From NCBI RefSeq assembly GCF_014197035.1, contig NZ_JACIEU010000001.1, positions 248,001 to 312,000 on the forward strand: a stretch of DNA of 64,000 bases. Reading direction: 5' to 3'. A model generated the notes under the pieces. The model saw only the letters and a list, made by a program, of their open reading frames with translations. It searched no databases and had not been told where the DNA came from. Shown here one piece after another: positions 47,258-56,333 of the stretch (position 1 is its first letter; each line of letters begins with the position of its first letter). The position numbers and the translations under genes were made by a program. Source of the stretch: Sphingobium scionense. Lineage in GTDB: Bacteria; Pseudomonadota; Alphaproteobacteria; Sphingomonadales; Sphingomonadaceae.

Positions 47258-48432
47258 GCCGGCTCCATCGCCGCTTGCGTCGCGCCTGTGCGCGATGGCC
47301 GGTCATGATCGCCAAAGGCCGGCACCAGCAGCTTCACCACGTCGATGCCGAGGTCGGGCCGGGTCAGGTCATGACATAGGACCGGCCCTGCCCCCACCCT
47401 CGCACAGCTATCGAGCAGCCAGGCCAGGTCATCCTCCGCCCCGTCATGGGCAACGGAGGGCACCGCCGACCAGGGTCGGGTTGCCGGCACGAAATCGAGC
47501 ATCGCCAGCAGAAAACCCTGCCGCTGCTGCCCGGCATCGCGATAGCGCGCCGGATCGATATCGTCGCGCGCGCCGGCGATCAGCGCGGCACGGGTCTGCG
47601 CCGCCTCGCAAATGGCGCGGGCGAGCGCGACACCGGCATCGGGATGGCATCCCGCCCCCATCGCCGGCGGCAACTGCACGCTGCGGGCCGCGCCGCGTTC
47701 GGTGATGGCGCAGCCGATCACGGCCGCACCGATCGGACCGGTCATGTCCCACAAGGACAGCGACAGACCCGCGCGCCGCACCCGCGCGATCAGGCTGCGC
47801 CCCAGTCGGTCGGTGACACTGTCCAGATCGATCGCACTCGCCCGGCGGGCGCGTAGCCCCCGTTCCAGCCAGCGGGCATGATCCTCCCGCTCGATCAGTT
47901 CGCACAGCGCCGAACAGCGCGCCTCGGCCGGCGTATTGCCGGATGCCAGCCCATTGCTGTTGGGCCACAGATCGGGTTCGGCCGGCACGGTGAAGTCCAT
48001 CGTCACCAGCCCATGGGGTATCCGCGTCGCCCGCCCGCTCAGCAGGTCGACAGCTTCGACCCAGCCACGCGGTCGGACGGGATCGAAGGCTACGCCCTGC
48101 TTGTCGGCCCGCGCCATCTGGCTCCAGAGCCGGGCTTCCCCGGCATCGGCCACGCCATGGCTACTGGCAACGCAGGTTTCGGCATGATGCAGTTCGATCG
48201 CTTCCATAAGGGCAGAGACGCGGGCGGCATCGGGCGTGGCGCCCTTGCCCTGCGAAACGGACAGCGACAGTGACAGGGGACGGACCGCCTGGAATACGGG
48301 GATGCCGATGCGATCCAGACCGGTCACATCGGCAAGCCGCGTGACACCCAGCGCACGGGCCACAGGCGTGATCCGTGCGAGAGTGTCGGCAGGACGGCGG
48401 GAGCGATGCGCCCCGCGCCGGAACATCTTCAT
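47254..48432 (-). CDS. YcaO-family ATP-dependent cyclodehydratase/thioamidase
   Basis: This 392-aa YcaO enzyme uses ATP to activate a peptide backbone amide, giving azolines or, with TfuA, thioamides. ATP/Mg motifs are visible: SALMEAIELHHAE near residue 73, SNGLASGNTPAEARCSALCE near 153 followed by LIEREDHARW, and the DVVKLLVPAFGDHD segment near the C-terminus that typifies TfuA partners. The true start is ATG 48432 (or 48426); the open frame continues upstream through the 89-aa gene in another frame and is not coding there. No leader-binding (RRE) domain is attached. It begins 13 bases after the 89-aa gene stop, in the same operon. Confidence 0.93.
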   Translation of the reverse strand: MKMFRRGAHRSRRPADTLARITPVARALGVTRLADVTGLDRIGIPVFQAVRPLSLSLSVSQGKGATPDAARVSALMEAIELHHAETCVASSHGVADAGEARLWSQMARADKQGVAFDPVRPRGWVEAVDLLSGRATRIPHGLVTMDFTVPAEPDLWPNSNGLASGNTPAEARCSALCELIEREDHARWLERGLRARRASAIDLDSVTDRLGRSLIARVRRAGLSLSLWDMTGPIGAAVIGCAITERGAARSVQLPPAMGAGCHPDAGVALARAICEAAQTRAALIAGARDDIDPARYRDAGQQRQGFLLAMLDFVPATRPWSAVPSVAHDGAEDDLAWLLDSCARVGAGPVLCHDLTRPDLGIDVVKLLVPAFGDHDRPSRTGATQAAMEPA

Positions 48433-48445
48433 GGCGCGATCGGCC

Positions 48446-48715
48446 TCAGGCGAAGTCGGCCTTGCCCGACCCGATCTCGGCAAAATAGGCACGGGTGGCG
48501 CGCTGCTGCCCCGGCAGGGCGACCGCGTCCAGAACCGGGCCTTCGGTGAACAGGCCGGCCACGCCGGCAATCGCCGCCTTGGCATCATCGCTGACATCAT
48601 CGGCGGCCAGATAATGGACCTGCTCGACAAAGGCATAGCCAACGACCTTGGCCGGATCGGCCGGATCGGTCAGCTTGATGACATAATTTGCGTCGGTGTC
48701 GTAGGATTCAGCCAT
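48446..48715 (-). CDS. small protein before YcaO, candidate substrate (89 aa)
   Basis: This 89-aa acidic protein lies directly upstream of YcaO/TfuA with its own promoter, as RiPP precursors often do. It begins MAESYDTDANYVIKL and ends in EIGSGKADFA; there is no Cys and only a few Ser/Thr, so azole formation is unlikely and backbone thioamidation would be the better guess. The ATG at 48715 is chosen over one at 48829 because codon bias is lost upstream. GGGGGT is a weak ribosome-binding site. I recognise no family. It could also be an accessory protein rather than a substrate. Confidence 0.72.
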   Translation of the reverse strand: MAESYDTDANYVIKLTDPADPAKVVGYAFVEQVHYLAADDVSDDAKAAIAGVAGLFTEGPVLDAVALPGQQRATRAYFAEIGSGKADFA

Positions 48716-48743
48716 ATATACCCCCACAGTTCGTGATGGATCA

Positions 48744-48771
48744 AAAGTAGGTTGCGGGACCGTAATGACAA
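48744..48771 (-). promoter_or_regulatory. promoter for the 89-aa/YcaO/TfuA genes
   Basis: On the minus strand TTGTCA (48771-48766) and TACTTT (48749-48744) are 16 bases apart in an A/T-richer stretch. Transcription would start about 20 bases before the ATG at 48715. It would allow the 89-aa gene, YcaO and TfuA to be made independently of the upstream genes. Confidence 0.5.
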
Positions 48772-48821
48772 GCAGGGCGAGGACAATAAGGGAAAACCCT
48801 ATCAACGCCGCACGGAGCGCG

Positions 48822-49136
48822 TCAGACATAAGCGAAGGGCTCGACCGAGCGCTTCACATACATGGCCTTGCCGTTCGGGCTGACCGACACGCCCCAATAG
48901 CATGCCTCGCCCATCCCCGGTTCGATCGAGATGCGCACATCCTTGCTCGGCAGTTCGACCTGCACCGGATCATTACCGGCCGGCAGGTTGAGTTCCAGCG
49001 TATGGGCAACGCCGATCTTGGCGCGGGTCTTCACATGGTCCAGCCAATGCACCAGCCGATCGCCGATCGAGATGCGGACGCTGTCGTCCTTGAATCCCTG
49101 TTCGAGTGCGATCGTGATTTTGCGAAATTCCGACAT
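48822..49136 (-). CDS. hypothetical 104-aa protein of the YcaO cluster
   Basis: This 104-aa protein is not recognised. It is soluble, without a signal peptide, and looks beta-rich (VRISIGDRLVHW, VQVELPSKDVRISIEPG). The C-terminal part holds the only cysteine (GEACYWGVSVSPNGKAMYVK). AGGGGA precedes the ATG at 49136; the longer frame upstream has no support. It lies between the metalloprotease and the 89-aa gene on the same strand and is the second candidate YcaO substrate, or an immunity or binding protein. Confidence 0.75.
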   Translation of the reverse strand: MSEFRKITIALEQGFKDDSVRISIGDRLVHWLDHVKTRAKIGVAHTLELNLPAGNDPVQVELPSKDVRISIEPGMGEACYWGVSVSPNGKAMYVKRSVEPFAYV

Positions 49137-49197
49137 TGTTGGTCCCCTTTCGGAATGATGGGGCGCACCGCCACGACAGGCGATGCGCCTGCATGGA

Positions 49198-51387
49198 TCA
49201 GATACTGAGGCCGTTCGCCTTGACGGCCAGCATGCGCTGCATGTCCTGGCCCAGGTTGAAGCCGCCAATGACATCGCCTGCCCGCACCGCGTCGAAGCCC
49301 AGCCCCGCCTGGCGCAGCACCGAGGCCACTCCGCCATCCAGCGCACGGGCGAGCTTGCCCGCCTCGCGCAGGAAACGGGTATGGCCAACGGCATTGACGG
49401 CGGCATCGGCGCTGCCCTCGGTCGCGATCGCCAGCAGGTGGCGCGCCTCCTTCAGATCGGCGTCATAGACTTCGATCCGGCGGGCGGCCGCAGCAGGCGT
49501 TTCGCCGGGCCGCGCCCGCTCATCCACCTGCAGCAGCTTATATTCGTCGGCCAATGGTCCGGCGAGCGCGATCGCCGCCTGGCGCGCGACGGGATGCTGG
49601 CGCATCCGCGTGGCGGCCCGCAGCGCATCGACCGCCGATCCAACCCCGCGCGTGCCGTTGACGGCCAGCACCTGGCCGACTTCCGGCGTGAAGATATCCT
49701 GCGCCAGCCGCTCTTCCTCGCGGCTCTCGGGCGGATCGACCTTGACCTCCAACGCGTTGGAGATGACCGCCCGGCCATCGACGACCAGCATTGCCTGGAT
49801 AGTGTAGCGGCCCGGTTCGGCCATGTCCCAGCCATTGCGGCCGGCGCCGACCAGCACGCTGTCATACAGCGCCTCCCCCTGGCCCAGGATGATCTCCAGG
49901 CTCTCGCCGCAATGGCGCGAATAGGGCGACCATTGGCGCGCGGGCCGGCCATCCTTGCTGATGATCAGGGTCAGCCCCGCGCGCTCGGACAGGCGCGCCG
50001 CCGATGCCAGCTTGGGCCGTCCGCTTCGGTTGACCAATGCCATCTCGACCACCGGCGGCAACAGATAGGGCAGACGATTATCGCGGGCATTGACCGACAG
50101 GGTGAGGCCGAACTCCTCATTGGAGTCCATCGCCACCTGCGAAAATCCATGCTGGTCGAACCAGTCGGCATTGCCCATCTGCACGAAGCGTTCGGGCGCA
50201 TGGCGCATGAACAGCAGTTCCGGATCGGAAAAGCGGAAGTCGAAATCGGCAAAGAAGGCCGCCTGACCACCTGCCACCGCATAGGGATAGTTCATGAAGC
50301 TGCGCGCTTCGGGATCGTCGGCCAACGGAATCCAGGGCGTACCCAGCGCCTTCTGCCAGCTATGCGCCAGGTTGAAGGCGTGGCCGACCTCATGCGCCGC
50401 CGTCCAGAAGCGCATCCGCCGCACCCAGGCGTCGGGATCGGCATCGCCCGCCGGCGGATTGGCGATGAAGGCGTCGGTGAAGATCGCCGTACCCTGGCGA
50501 TGGTTCGACCCGATATCGTCGAACATGATGCCGCCCAAGCTGCTGCCCTGCACATGGAGCGAGGCGAACAATACCCACAACGACCACTGCGGCTTATCCG
50601 TGAAGCGCGACCAGTAAATCTGCATCGCATCATGCATTTCCTGGTCGGTCCAGCGCTGGTCGGCGCCGGCCGCATCCAGTGGAATGGCGCCGCCGCCGGA
50701 CGCGTTGCCGACGTTGAAGCCCGCCCGCCGATAGACGGTATCCAGGCTCAGCGTCTCGCTGGCCATGGTCGCGGGATGATTGGGATGATCGTGCGTGCCG
50801 ATTTCCGTCACGCGGGTCGCGCCAGCCACCGTGTCATATTCGAACTCGGCCGGACGGAAGCTCGAAGAGCTGAAAATATAGGTGCGCACGAAGCTAGCCG
50901 CGCCACCGCCGGTGAAGGTCGCCTCGACCTTGCGCTGGGCGGCGAGCAGGCTCTTCGTCACCTTGAGGCTGATCTGGGTATGGGGGATGGCGCCGACCTG
51001 GCCATCCTTGAACCAGATCTGGCCGCTATAATGATTGGCCCCGGTCCGGGTCAGTGCGGCAACCCAACTGACCACCGGCCCCAGCGGGCCGGCGCGCGTG
51101 CCGCTGACCGTCATCTGCGGATAGCGGCCGTCGACGTCGAGCCGCAATTCCTCGCGCGTGTAGAGCGTCAGCGCATTGATATCGTCGTCGAAGCGATCGA
51201 CCGCACCGGGCAGCGCGCGCGGCATCGGGAAGCGCGGCGAGCGCACGAAATTATAGCGGCCGCTCGCCTGCACCAGCAGCGGCAGATGCCGCACCGGCCG
51301 CAGCTTGGGGTCGATGTCGAAACCGGCCATGTCGGTATCGAGCGCGCTGTCGCCGTCAAAATCGGCGGGATCGAAATCGGCAGTCAT
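49198..51387 (-). CDS. large zinc metalloprotease-like protein, metzincin motif
   Basis: This 729-aa protein carries HEVGHAFNLAH, the extended HExxHxxGxxH-like zinc site of metzincins (first His at about residue 332), followed by SFMNYPY, which resembles the Met-turn. No signal peptide is visible: the N-terminus is Asp/Phe-rich (MTADFDPADFDGD). The region after the catalytic core is beta-rich, with a helical C-terminal part. AGGAGG precedes twin ATGs at 51390 and 51387; the second has the better spacing. It may process the cluster's peptide or protein product. I cannot name a closer family. Confidence 0.82.
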   Translation of the reverse strand: MTADFDPADFDGDSALDTDMAGFDIDPKLRPVRHLPLLVQASGRYNFVRSPRFPMPRALPGAVDRFDDDINALTLYTREELRLDVDGRYPQMTVSGTRAGPLGPVVSWVAALTRTGANHYSGQIWFKDGQVGAIPHTQISLKVTKSLLAAQRKVEATFTGGGAASFVRTYIFSSSSFRPAEFEYDTVAGATRVTEIGTHDHPNHPATMASETLSLDTVYRRAGFNVGNASGGGAIPLDAAGADQRWTDQEMHDAMQIYWSRFTDKPQWSLWVLFASLHVQGSSLGGIMFDDIGSNHRQGTAIFTDAFIANPPAGDADPDAWVRRMRFWTAAHEVGHAFNLAHSWQKALGTPWIPLADDPEARSFMNYPYAVAGGQAAFFADFDFRFSDPELLFMRHAPERFVQMGNADWFDQHGFSQVAMDSNEEFGLTLSVNARDNRLPYLLPPVVEMALVNRSGRPKLASAARLSERAGLTLIISKDGRPARQWSPYSRHCGESLEIILGQGEALYDSVLVGAGRNGWDMAEPGRYTIQAMLVVDGRAVISNALEVKVDPPESREEERLAQDIFTPEVGQVLAVNGTRGVGSAVDALRAATRMRQHPVARQAAIALAGPLADEYKLLQVDERARPGETPAAAARRIEVYDADLKEARHLLAIATEGSADAAVNAVGHTRFLREAGKLARALDGGVASVLRQAGLGFDAVRAGDVIGGFNLGQDMQRMLAVKANGLSI

Positions 51388-51486
51388 CATTCCCTCCTGT
51401 CGGCGCGCGTCGGATGCCCGCGCTCGCAGGATCGGGAATGGCATGGCCAGTGTGAGGCCAGGCGTCGGTCGAACGTGAAAAAAGCG

Positions 51487-52812
51487 TCAATCCGACCGGA
51501 AAACCGCTTTCCGTAACGTCAATATCAGGAAAATCGCGCCGCATCCCGCAGCGATCCCGGCATGTAGCAGCCAGAAGGACGGGGCCGGCATGCGGGCGTA
51601 GAAGCCCCCCACCCAGCCGACCAGAACATTGCCCAGGAAGAAGACGAGATAATAGAGGCCGATCGCCAGCCCGGCCTGACACGGCGGCGCGGCGCGAGTA
51701 AACAGCGCCAGGCTGACCGGTAATATATGGGCAAAGCCGATGCCGTTGAGCAGATGGAAGGCAATCGCCCAGCCCAGCCCCGTCCTGCCGTCTGCCCCCG
51801 CCAGCGCCGATCCCAGCGCCAGACAGAGCATGCCCCCGGTCGCAAAGAGCGACCCGATCGTCAGCTTGGCAAGATCGCCGGGTTCCGGCCGGTGGCGCGC
51901 ATAAAGGCGATAAAGGAAGGGCAGACCGGCAAGGATGGCGAGGCCCAGCCCCGCATCGAGGGTGATGAGCCAGCTGGTCGGCACGCGCAGCCCGCCCAAC
52001 GTCAGCTCAAGATGCGCGTCGCCCCAGATCAGATAGGCGTTGAATATCTGGTTGTTGGGCAGCAGCGCGACCGCCAGCAGCGGGATCAGCAGCACGATGC
52101 CCAGCAGACCGCGCAGATCCTGCCGGGTCATGGCCCGGCGCCCCTGCAATCTTGGCCTGCGCTCATCAGCCGGCAGATGCTCGCGCCCGACGAGGTAGAT
52201 GATCGTGGCAATCGCCATGCCGACGCCGGCGACGGCAAAGCCGATATGCCAGCCGCGCGTTTCCGCCAGCGTACCGATCACCAGCGGCGCGGCGATCAGG
52301 CCGATATTGATGCCCAGATAATAAAGCTGGAACGCGCCGTCGCGACGCGGGTCATCATGGCCATAGAGCGCGCCGATCTGGCTGGCGAGATTGCCCTTGA
52401 ACAGGCCACTGCCCAGCACCAGCAAGCCTAGCGCCGGCAGGAAGGCGGCCTGGACCGCCATCAGGAAATGCCCCGCCATCATCGTCAGCGCACCCAGCAG
52501 CACCGTGCGATGCCGTCCCAGCAGCCGGTCGGCGACCAGCCCGCCCAGGATCGGCGTCACATAGACGCTGGCAAAATAGGTGCCGACAATGGCGGAGGCG
52601 AGCGGCTGGCCATCCAGCTCGCCATAGAGTTGGCGAAAGGCATCGAAGAAAAGCAGCCCGTCGGCTTGTCCGGGCTGTAGCAGATGCTTGACCAGATCGA
52701 GGGCCAGCAGCGACTGCATGCCATAATAGGAGAAACGCTCCCACGCTTCGGTGAACAGCAGATAGGCCAGGCCCCGCGGATGGCCCAGGAACGCGCGATC
52801 GCCCTGGCTCAT
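51487..52812 (-). CDS. POT/PTR-family proton-dependent oligopeptide transporter
   Basis: This 441-aa inner-membrane symporter imports di- and tripeptides. It has the ExxER motif ([18 protein letters not shown] near residue 21), [15 protein letters not shown] near 87 and [18 protein letters not shown] (PTR2 motif) near 150, with about twelve helices. The ATG at 52812 overlaps the stop of the amidohydrolase gene (ATGA). A gap of 99 bases separates its stop from the metalloprotease start. It fits uptake of cleaved peptides. Confidence 0.9.
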   Translation of the reverse strand: MSQGDRAFLGHPRGLAYLLFTEAWERFSYYGMQSLLALDLVKHLLQPGQADGLLFFDAFRQLYGELDGQPLASAIVGTYFASVYVTPILGGLVADRLLGRHRTVLLGALTMMAGHFLMAVQAAFLPALGLLVLGSGLFKGNLASQIGALYGHDDPRRDGAFQLYYLGINIGLIAAPLVIGTLAETRGWHIGFAVAGVGMAIATIIYLVGREHLPADERRPRLQGRRAMTRQDLRGLLGIVLLIPLLAVALLPNNQIFNAYLIWGDAHLELTLGGLRVPTSWLITLDAGLGLAILAGLPFLYRLYARHRPEPGDLAKLTIGSLFATGGMLCLALGSALAGADGRTGLGWAIAFHLLNGIGFAHILPVSLALFTRAAPPCQAGLAIGLYYLVFFLGNVLVGWVGGFYARMPAPSFWLLHAGIAAGCGAIFLILTLRKAVFRSD

Positions 52813-54086
52813 CGCTGCGCGCCCGACCCCTTGTAGATGACGCCGTCCTTCATCACGAAGCCGACTTGGCGCAGCGCGCCGATGCTCCGCGTCGGATCGC
52901 CCTGGACGGCGACCAGATCGGCGAGCAGGCCCGGCTTCACCGCGCCCAGCCGGTCGGCGATGCCGAACAGTGCCGCATTGCCGCTGGTCGCCGCGACCAG
53001 CACGTCGCGGGGCGCCATGCCGGCGGCGGCCATCAGCTCCGCCTCGCGCGCATTGTCGCCATGCGCGAACACGCCGACATCGCCGCCCAGGCAGAGGGCG
53101 ACACCCGCCGCCCGCGCGCGATCCAGCGCCTGGCGCGCCTGCGTCACCGCCGCCGGGGCCGGTTCCGCCCCGGTCCAGCCACGATAGCGCGCGGTGGCGT
53201 CGGATGCTGCCAGGGTCGGGCAATAGCCGACACCATGCGCCTTCATCAGCGCGAAGGTCGCGGCGCTGCCCTCATAGCCATGCTCAATCGTGTCGACCCC
53301 GGCCAGGATCGCGCGGCGCATCCCCTCATCAGTGACGGCATGGGCCGCAACCTTGCGCCCGGCGCTGTGTGCCACCTCCACTGCCGCCGTCATTTCCGCC
53401 TGGGTGAAGGTCGGGCGGCTCGGCTCGCCCTTGCCCCAGCGATAATCGGCATAGAGCTTCACGACATCGGCGCCGGCCGCGATCTGTCGCCGCACCGCCG
53501 TCACCAGATCGGGGCCGCCGGCTTCCTCCGCGCCCAGTGGCACGGCGACGCCCGGCTCGAACCCACGCGGGCCATAGGCGCCCGGTGCCACCAGCGCCCG
53601 CGTTGCCACCAGCATGCGCGGCCCGGCGATGATGCCCTGCTCGATCGCCTGCTTGAGGCCGACATCGGCATAGCCCGCCCCTTCGGTGCCCAGATCGCGC
53701 ACCGTGGTAAAGCCCGCCATCAGCGTCGCCCGCGCCGACACCGTGGCCCGCACCGTGCGCAGCGCCAGCGGCTCGTGCAGCACCTGATCGTCCCAGCTCG
53801 TCTCGTTATAGGGATGCAGGAACAGGTGAGAATGGCCCTCGATCAGGCCGGGGAGCAGGGTCTTGCCGGGCAAGTCGATGACGGTCGCCCCAGCGGGCAC
53901 CGCGATCCCCGGTCCGGCCGCCTCGATCCGGTTGCCACGCACCAGCACCGCCCATCCGCGATGCGACGCCGCGCCGTCGAACACCGCATCGGGGCGCAGC
54001 AGATAGAGCGTCGGCGCGGCCTCCTTCGCTCCGGCCGGCATCGGCGCAACGAACAGAAAGGCCAGCAGGATCAAAAGCCTGTGCAT
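52809..54086 (-). CDS. exported amidohydrolase, Xaa-Pro dipeptidase/imidazolonepropionase-like
   Basis: This 425-aa metal-dependent hydrolase has a Sec signal peptide (cut near PAGAKEA, about residue 20) and a TIM-barrel amidohydrolase domain. Visible ligands are GHSHLFLHP (HxH), the bridging Lys region [10 protein letters not shown], the His in [10 protein letters not shown] and in IEHGYEG, and GGDVGVF for the final Asp. The start at 54086 gives better spacing from GGGGG than the ATG at 54095. It probably cleaves dipeptides or cyclic amides in the periplasm, feeding the POT transporter encoded by the overlapping gene. Confidence 0.86.
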   Translation of the reverse strand: MHRLLILLAFLFVAPMPAGAKEAAPTLYLLRPDAVFDGAASHRGWAVLVRGNRIEAAGPGIAVPAGATVIDLPGKTLLPGLIEGHSHLFLHPYNETSWDDQVLHEPLALRTVRATVSARATLMAGFTTVRDLGTEGAGYADVGLKQAIEQGIIAGPRMLVATRALVAPGAYGPRGFEPGVAVPLGAEEAGGPDLVTAVRRQIAAGADVVKLYADYRWGKGEPSRPTFTQAEMTAAVEVAHSAGRKVAAHAVTDEGMRRAILAGVDTIEHGYEGSAATFALMKAHGVGYCPTLAASDATARYRGWTGAEPAPAAVTQARQALDRARAAGVALCLGGDVGVFAHGDNAREAELMAAAGMAPRDVLVAATSGNAALFGIADRLGAVKPGLLADLVAVQGDPTRSIGALRQVGFVMKDGVIYKGSGAQR

Positions 54087-54152
54087 CGATATCATCCCCC
54101 TTGACGGGTGGCTGCTTGCGCCGTCCCGCCCCCTTCATTACTCCCCCTCTCT

Positions 54153-56327
54153 ATGACGAAATTCCTGCCGCGCGCCACCTCCCTTGCGGGGGCATTGGTC
54201 GCTCTTGCCGCCTGCCCTGCCCTCGCCCAATCGCCGACCGCGCTCTCGCCGGCCAGGGTCACCATCACCCGCGACCAGTGGGGCATCGCCCATGTCCATG
54301 GCGCGACCGACGCCGACGCCGTGTTCGGCATGGTCTATGCCCAGGCGGAAGACGACTTCAACCGGATCGAGACCAATTATCTGGTCAATCTTGGCCGCCT
54401 TGCCGAAGCTGAGGGCGAGAAGGCGATCTGGCAGGATCTGCGCCAGCGCCTGTTCATCGATCCCGCCCGGCTGCAGGCCGACTATGCCCGCAGCCCGGCC
54501 TGGCTCAAGAAACTGATGCAGGCCTGGGCCGATGGCCTGAATTATTATCTCTCCACCCATCCGATGGTGAAGCCGCGCGTCATCACCCGGTTCGAGCCAT
54601 GGATGGCATTGAGCTTCACCGAAGGCAGCATCGGCGGCGATATCGAGCGGGTGCCGCTGACCCAGCTACAGGCATTTTACGAGAAGAAGCCGGTGGCGCT
54701 GACCATGCTGGAACAGGGCCTTGCCTATCGCGAGCCGCAGGGATCCAACGGCTTCGCCATCGCGCCGTCCCGGACGGAAGGCGGCCATGCCCTGCTGATG
54801 ATCAACCCGCACACCAGCTTCTTCTTCCGATCCGAACTGCAGATGAGCAGCGACGAGGGGCTGGACGCCTATGGCGCGGTCACCTGGGGCCAGTTCTTCA
54901 TCTATCAGGGCTTCAACCGCCATATCGGCTGGATGCACACGTCGAGCGGCATCGACAATGTCGACGAATTTGCCGAAACGAACGTGCCGCAGGGCGATCG
55001 CCTCTTCTACCGCTATGGCAAGGAATTGCGCCCGGTCACCGAAAAGACCATCGCCATTTCCTACCGCACGCCAGATGGCAAGCTCGCCCAGCGCGCCTTC
55101 ACCGGCTACTCCACCCATCATGGCCCGATCGTGCGGACCGAGGGCGACAAGTGGATCGCCTTCGCGCTGATGAACAAGCCGGTGCCGGCGCTGGAGCAAA
55201 GCTATCTGCGCACCAAGACCAGCGATTATGCGAGCTTCCTCAAGGTCGCGGAGAATAAGGCGAACAGCAGCAACAACACGCTGCTGGCCGACGACAAGGG
55301 CGAGATCGCCTATCTGCACCCGCAATTCGTGCCGATCCGCGACGATCGCTTCGACTATACGAAGCCCGTGGACGGCAGCGACCCGGCGACCGACTGGCGC
55401 GGCCTGCACGAGTTGTCGAGCCTGCCCCAGGCGGTAAACCCCAAAGGCGGCTGGGCGATGAACACCAATAACTGGCCGTGGACGGCGGCGGGCGCGGATA
55501 GCCCCAAGAGCGAGGCCTTTCCCCGCTACATGGATCAGGCCGGCGAAAATCCGCGCGGCCCCCATGCGCAGATCGTGCTGTCGGCCAATGAGCATTTCAC
55601 CCTCGATAGCCTGATCGGCGCGGCCTATGATCCCTATCTGACCGGCTTCGCCCGGCTGGTTCCGGGCCTGATCGCGGCACAGGACAGAGCGCAGGATGGG
55701 GCGCCCGATCCGGCGCTGGCCGATGCGGTGCAGAGCCTGCGCGGCTGGGACTATAAATGGAGCCTGACCTCGACCCAGACCTCGCTCGCCGTCTTCTGGG
55801 GCGAGGCGCTGTGGAAGGCGGTGGCGCCGGCCGCGAAGGAAGCGGGCCTGTCCACCATCGACTATATGGCGACCCGCGCGAGCGACGCGCAGAAACTGGC
55901 GGCACTGCGCGAGGCGGTCGAGCGGCTGACTGCCGATTTCGGCAGCATCGCCGTGCCCTGGGGCGAGATCAACCGCTACCAGCGCAATGACGGCGCGATC
56001 GTCCAGACGTTCGACGATGCCAAGCCCAGCACCCCCATCCCCTTCGCCTCGTCGCAATGGGGATCGCTCGCGGCGTTCGGCGCGGCGCGCTATCCGGGGA
56101 CGAAGCGCTATTATGGCACGAAGGGCAACAGCTTCGTCGCGGCGGTCGAATTCGGGCCGAAGGTCGTCGCCCGCGCCGTCAGCGCCGGCGGTGAGAGCGG
56201 CGATCCCCACTCGCCCCATTTCGCCGATCAAGTCGATCTCTATGCCAAGGGCGATCTGCGCCCGGTCTATTTCTACCCCGAAGACATAAAGGCCCATGCC
56301 GTGCGCACCTATCGGCCCGGCGAATAA
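54153..56327 (+). CDS. penicillin acylase family (Ntn-hydrolase) amidohydrolase, exported
   Basis: This 724-aa enzyme cleaves amide bonds such as N-acyl groups of penicillins, homoserine lactones or peptides. A signal peptide ends near PALAQSP (residue 26). The precursor would be cut autocatalytically before Ser198 in REPQGSNGFAIAPSRT, giving alpha and beta chains in the periplasm. The beta-chain NTNNWPW segment near residue 435 fits the family's conserved Asn and Arg site. No clear ribosome-binding site precedes ATG 54153. It is divergent from the amidohydrolase at 52809 and heads a plus-strand operon. Confidence 0.92.
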   Translation: MTKFLPRATSLAGALVALAACPALAQSPTALSPARVTITRDQWGIAHVHGATDADAVFGMVYAQAEDDFNRIETNYLVNLGRLAEAEGEKAIWQDLRQRLFIDPARLQADYARSPAWLKKLMQAWADGLNYYLSTHPMVKPRVITRFEPWMALSFTEGSIGGDIERVPLTQLQAFYEKKPVALTMLEQGLAYREPQGSNGFAIAPSRTEGGHALLMINPHTSFFFRSELQMSSDEGLDAYGAVTWGQFFIYQGFNRHIGWMHTSSGIDNVDEFAETNVPQGDRLFYRYGKELRPVTEKTIAISYRTPDGKLAQRAFTGYSTHHGPIVRTEGDKWIAFALMNKPVPALEQSYLRTKTSDYASFLKVAENKANSSNNTLLADDKGEIAYLHPQFVPIRDDRFDYTKPVDGSDPATDWRGLHELSSLPQAVNPKGGWAMNTNNWPWTAAGADSPKSEAFPRYMDQAGENPRGPHAQIVLSANEHFTLDSLIGAAYDPYLTGFARLVPGLIAAQDRAQDGAPDPALADAVQSLRGWDYKWSLTSTQTSLAVFWGEALWKAVAPAAKEAGLSTIDYMATRASDAQKLAALREAVERLTADFGSIAVPWGEINRYQRNDGAIVQTFDDAKPSTPIPFASSQWGSLAAFGAARYPGTKRYYGTKGNSFVAAVEFGPKVVARAVSAGGESGDPHSPHFADQVDLYAKGDLRPVYFYPEDIKAHAVRTYRPGE

Positions 56328-56333
56328 GGATAG

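Noticed and set aside
46565..48432. Azole-forming (thiazole/oxazole) RiPP cluster
   Set aside because: No flavin dehydrogenase, no RRE or E1-like partner and no Cys/Ser/Thr-rich precursor are present, so thioamidation with TfuA is the better model.
48716..48829. N-terminal extension of the 89-aa protein that would add a hydrophobic helix
   Set aside because: Third codon positions in this stretch are mostly A or T, unlike every gene nearby, no ribosome-binding site precedes the ATG at 48829, and a promoter fits here better. It was tempting because the extension looks like a membrane segment and overlaps the preceding stop.
49183..51516. 777-codon plus-strand frame opposite the metalloprotease gene
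   Set aside because: The minus-strand frame has the zinc motif, a strong ribosome-binding site and normal composition. The plus-strand frame is Arg/His/Gln-rich and without domains.
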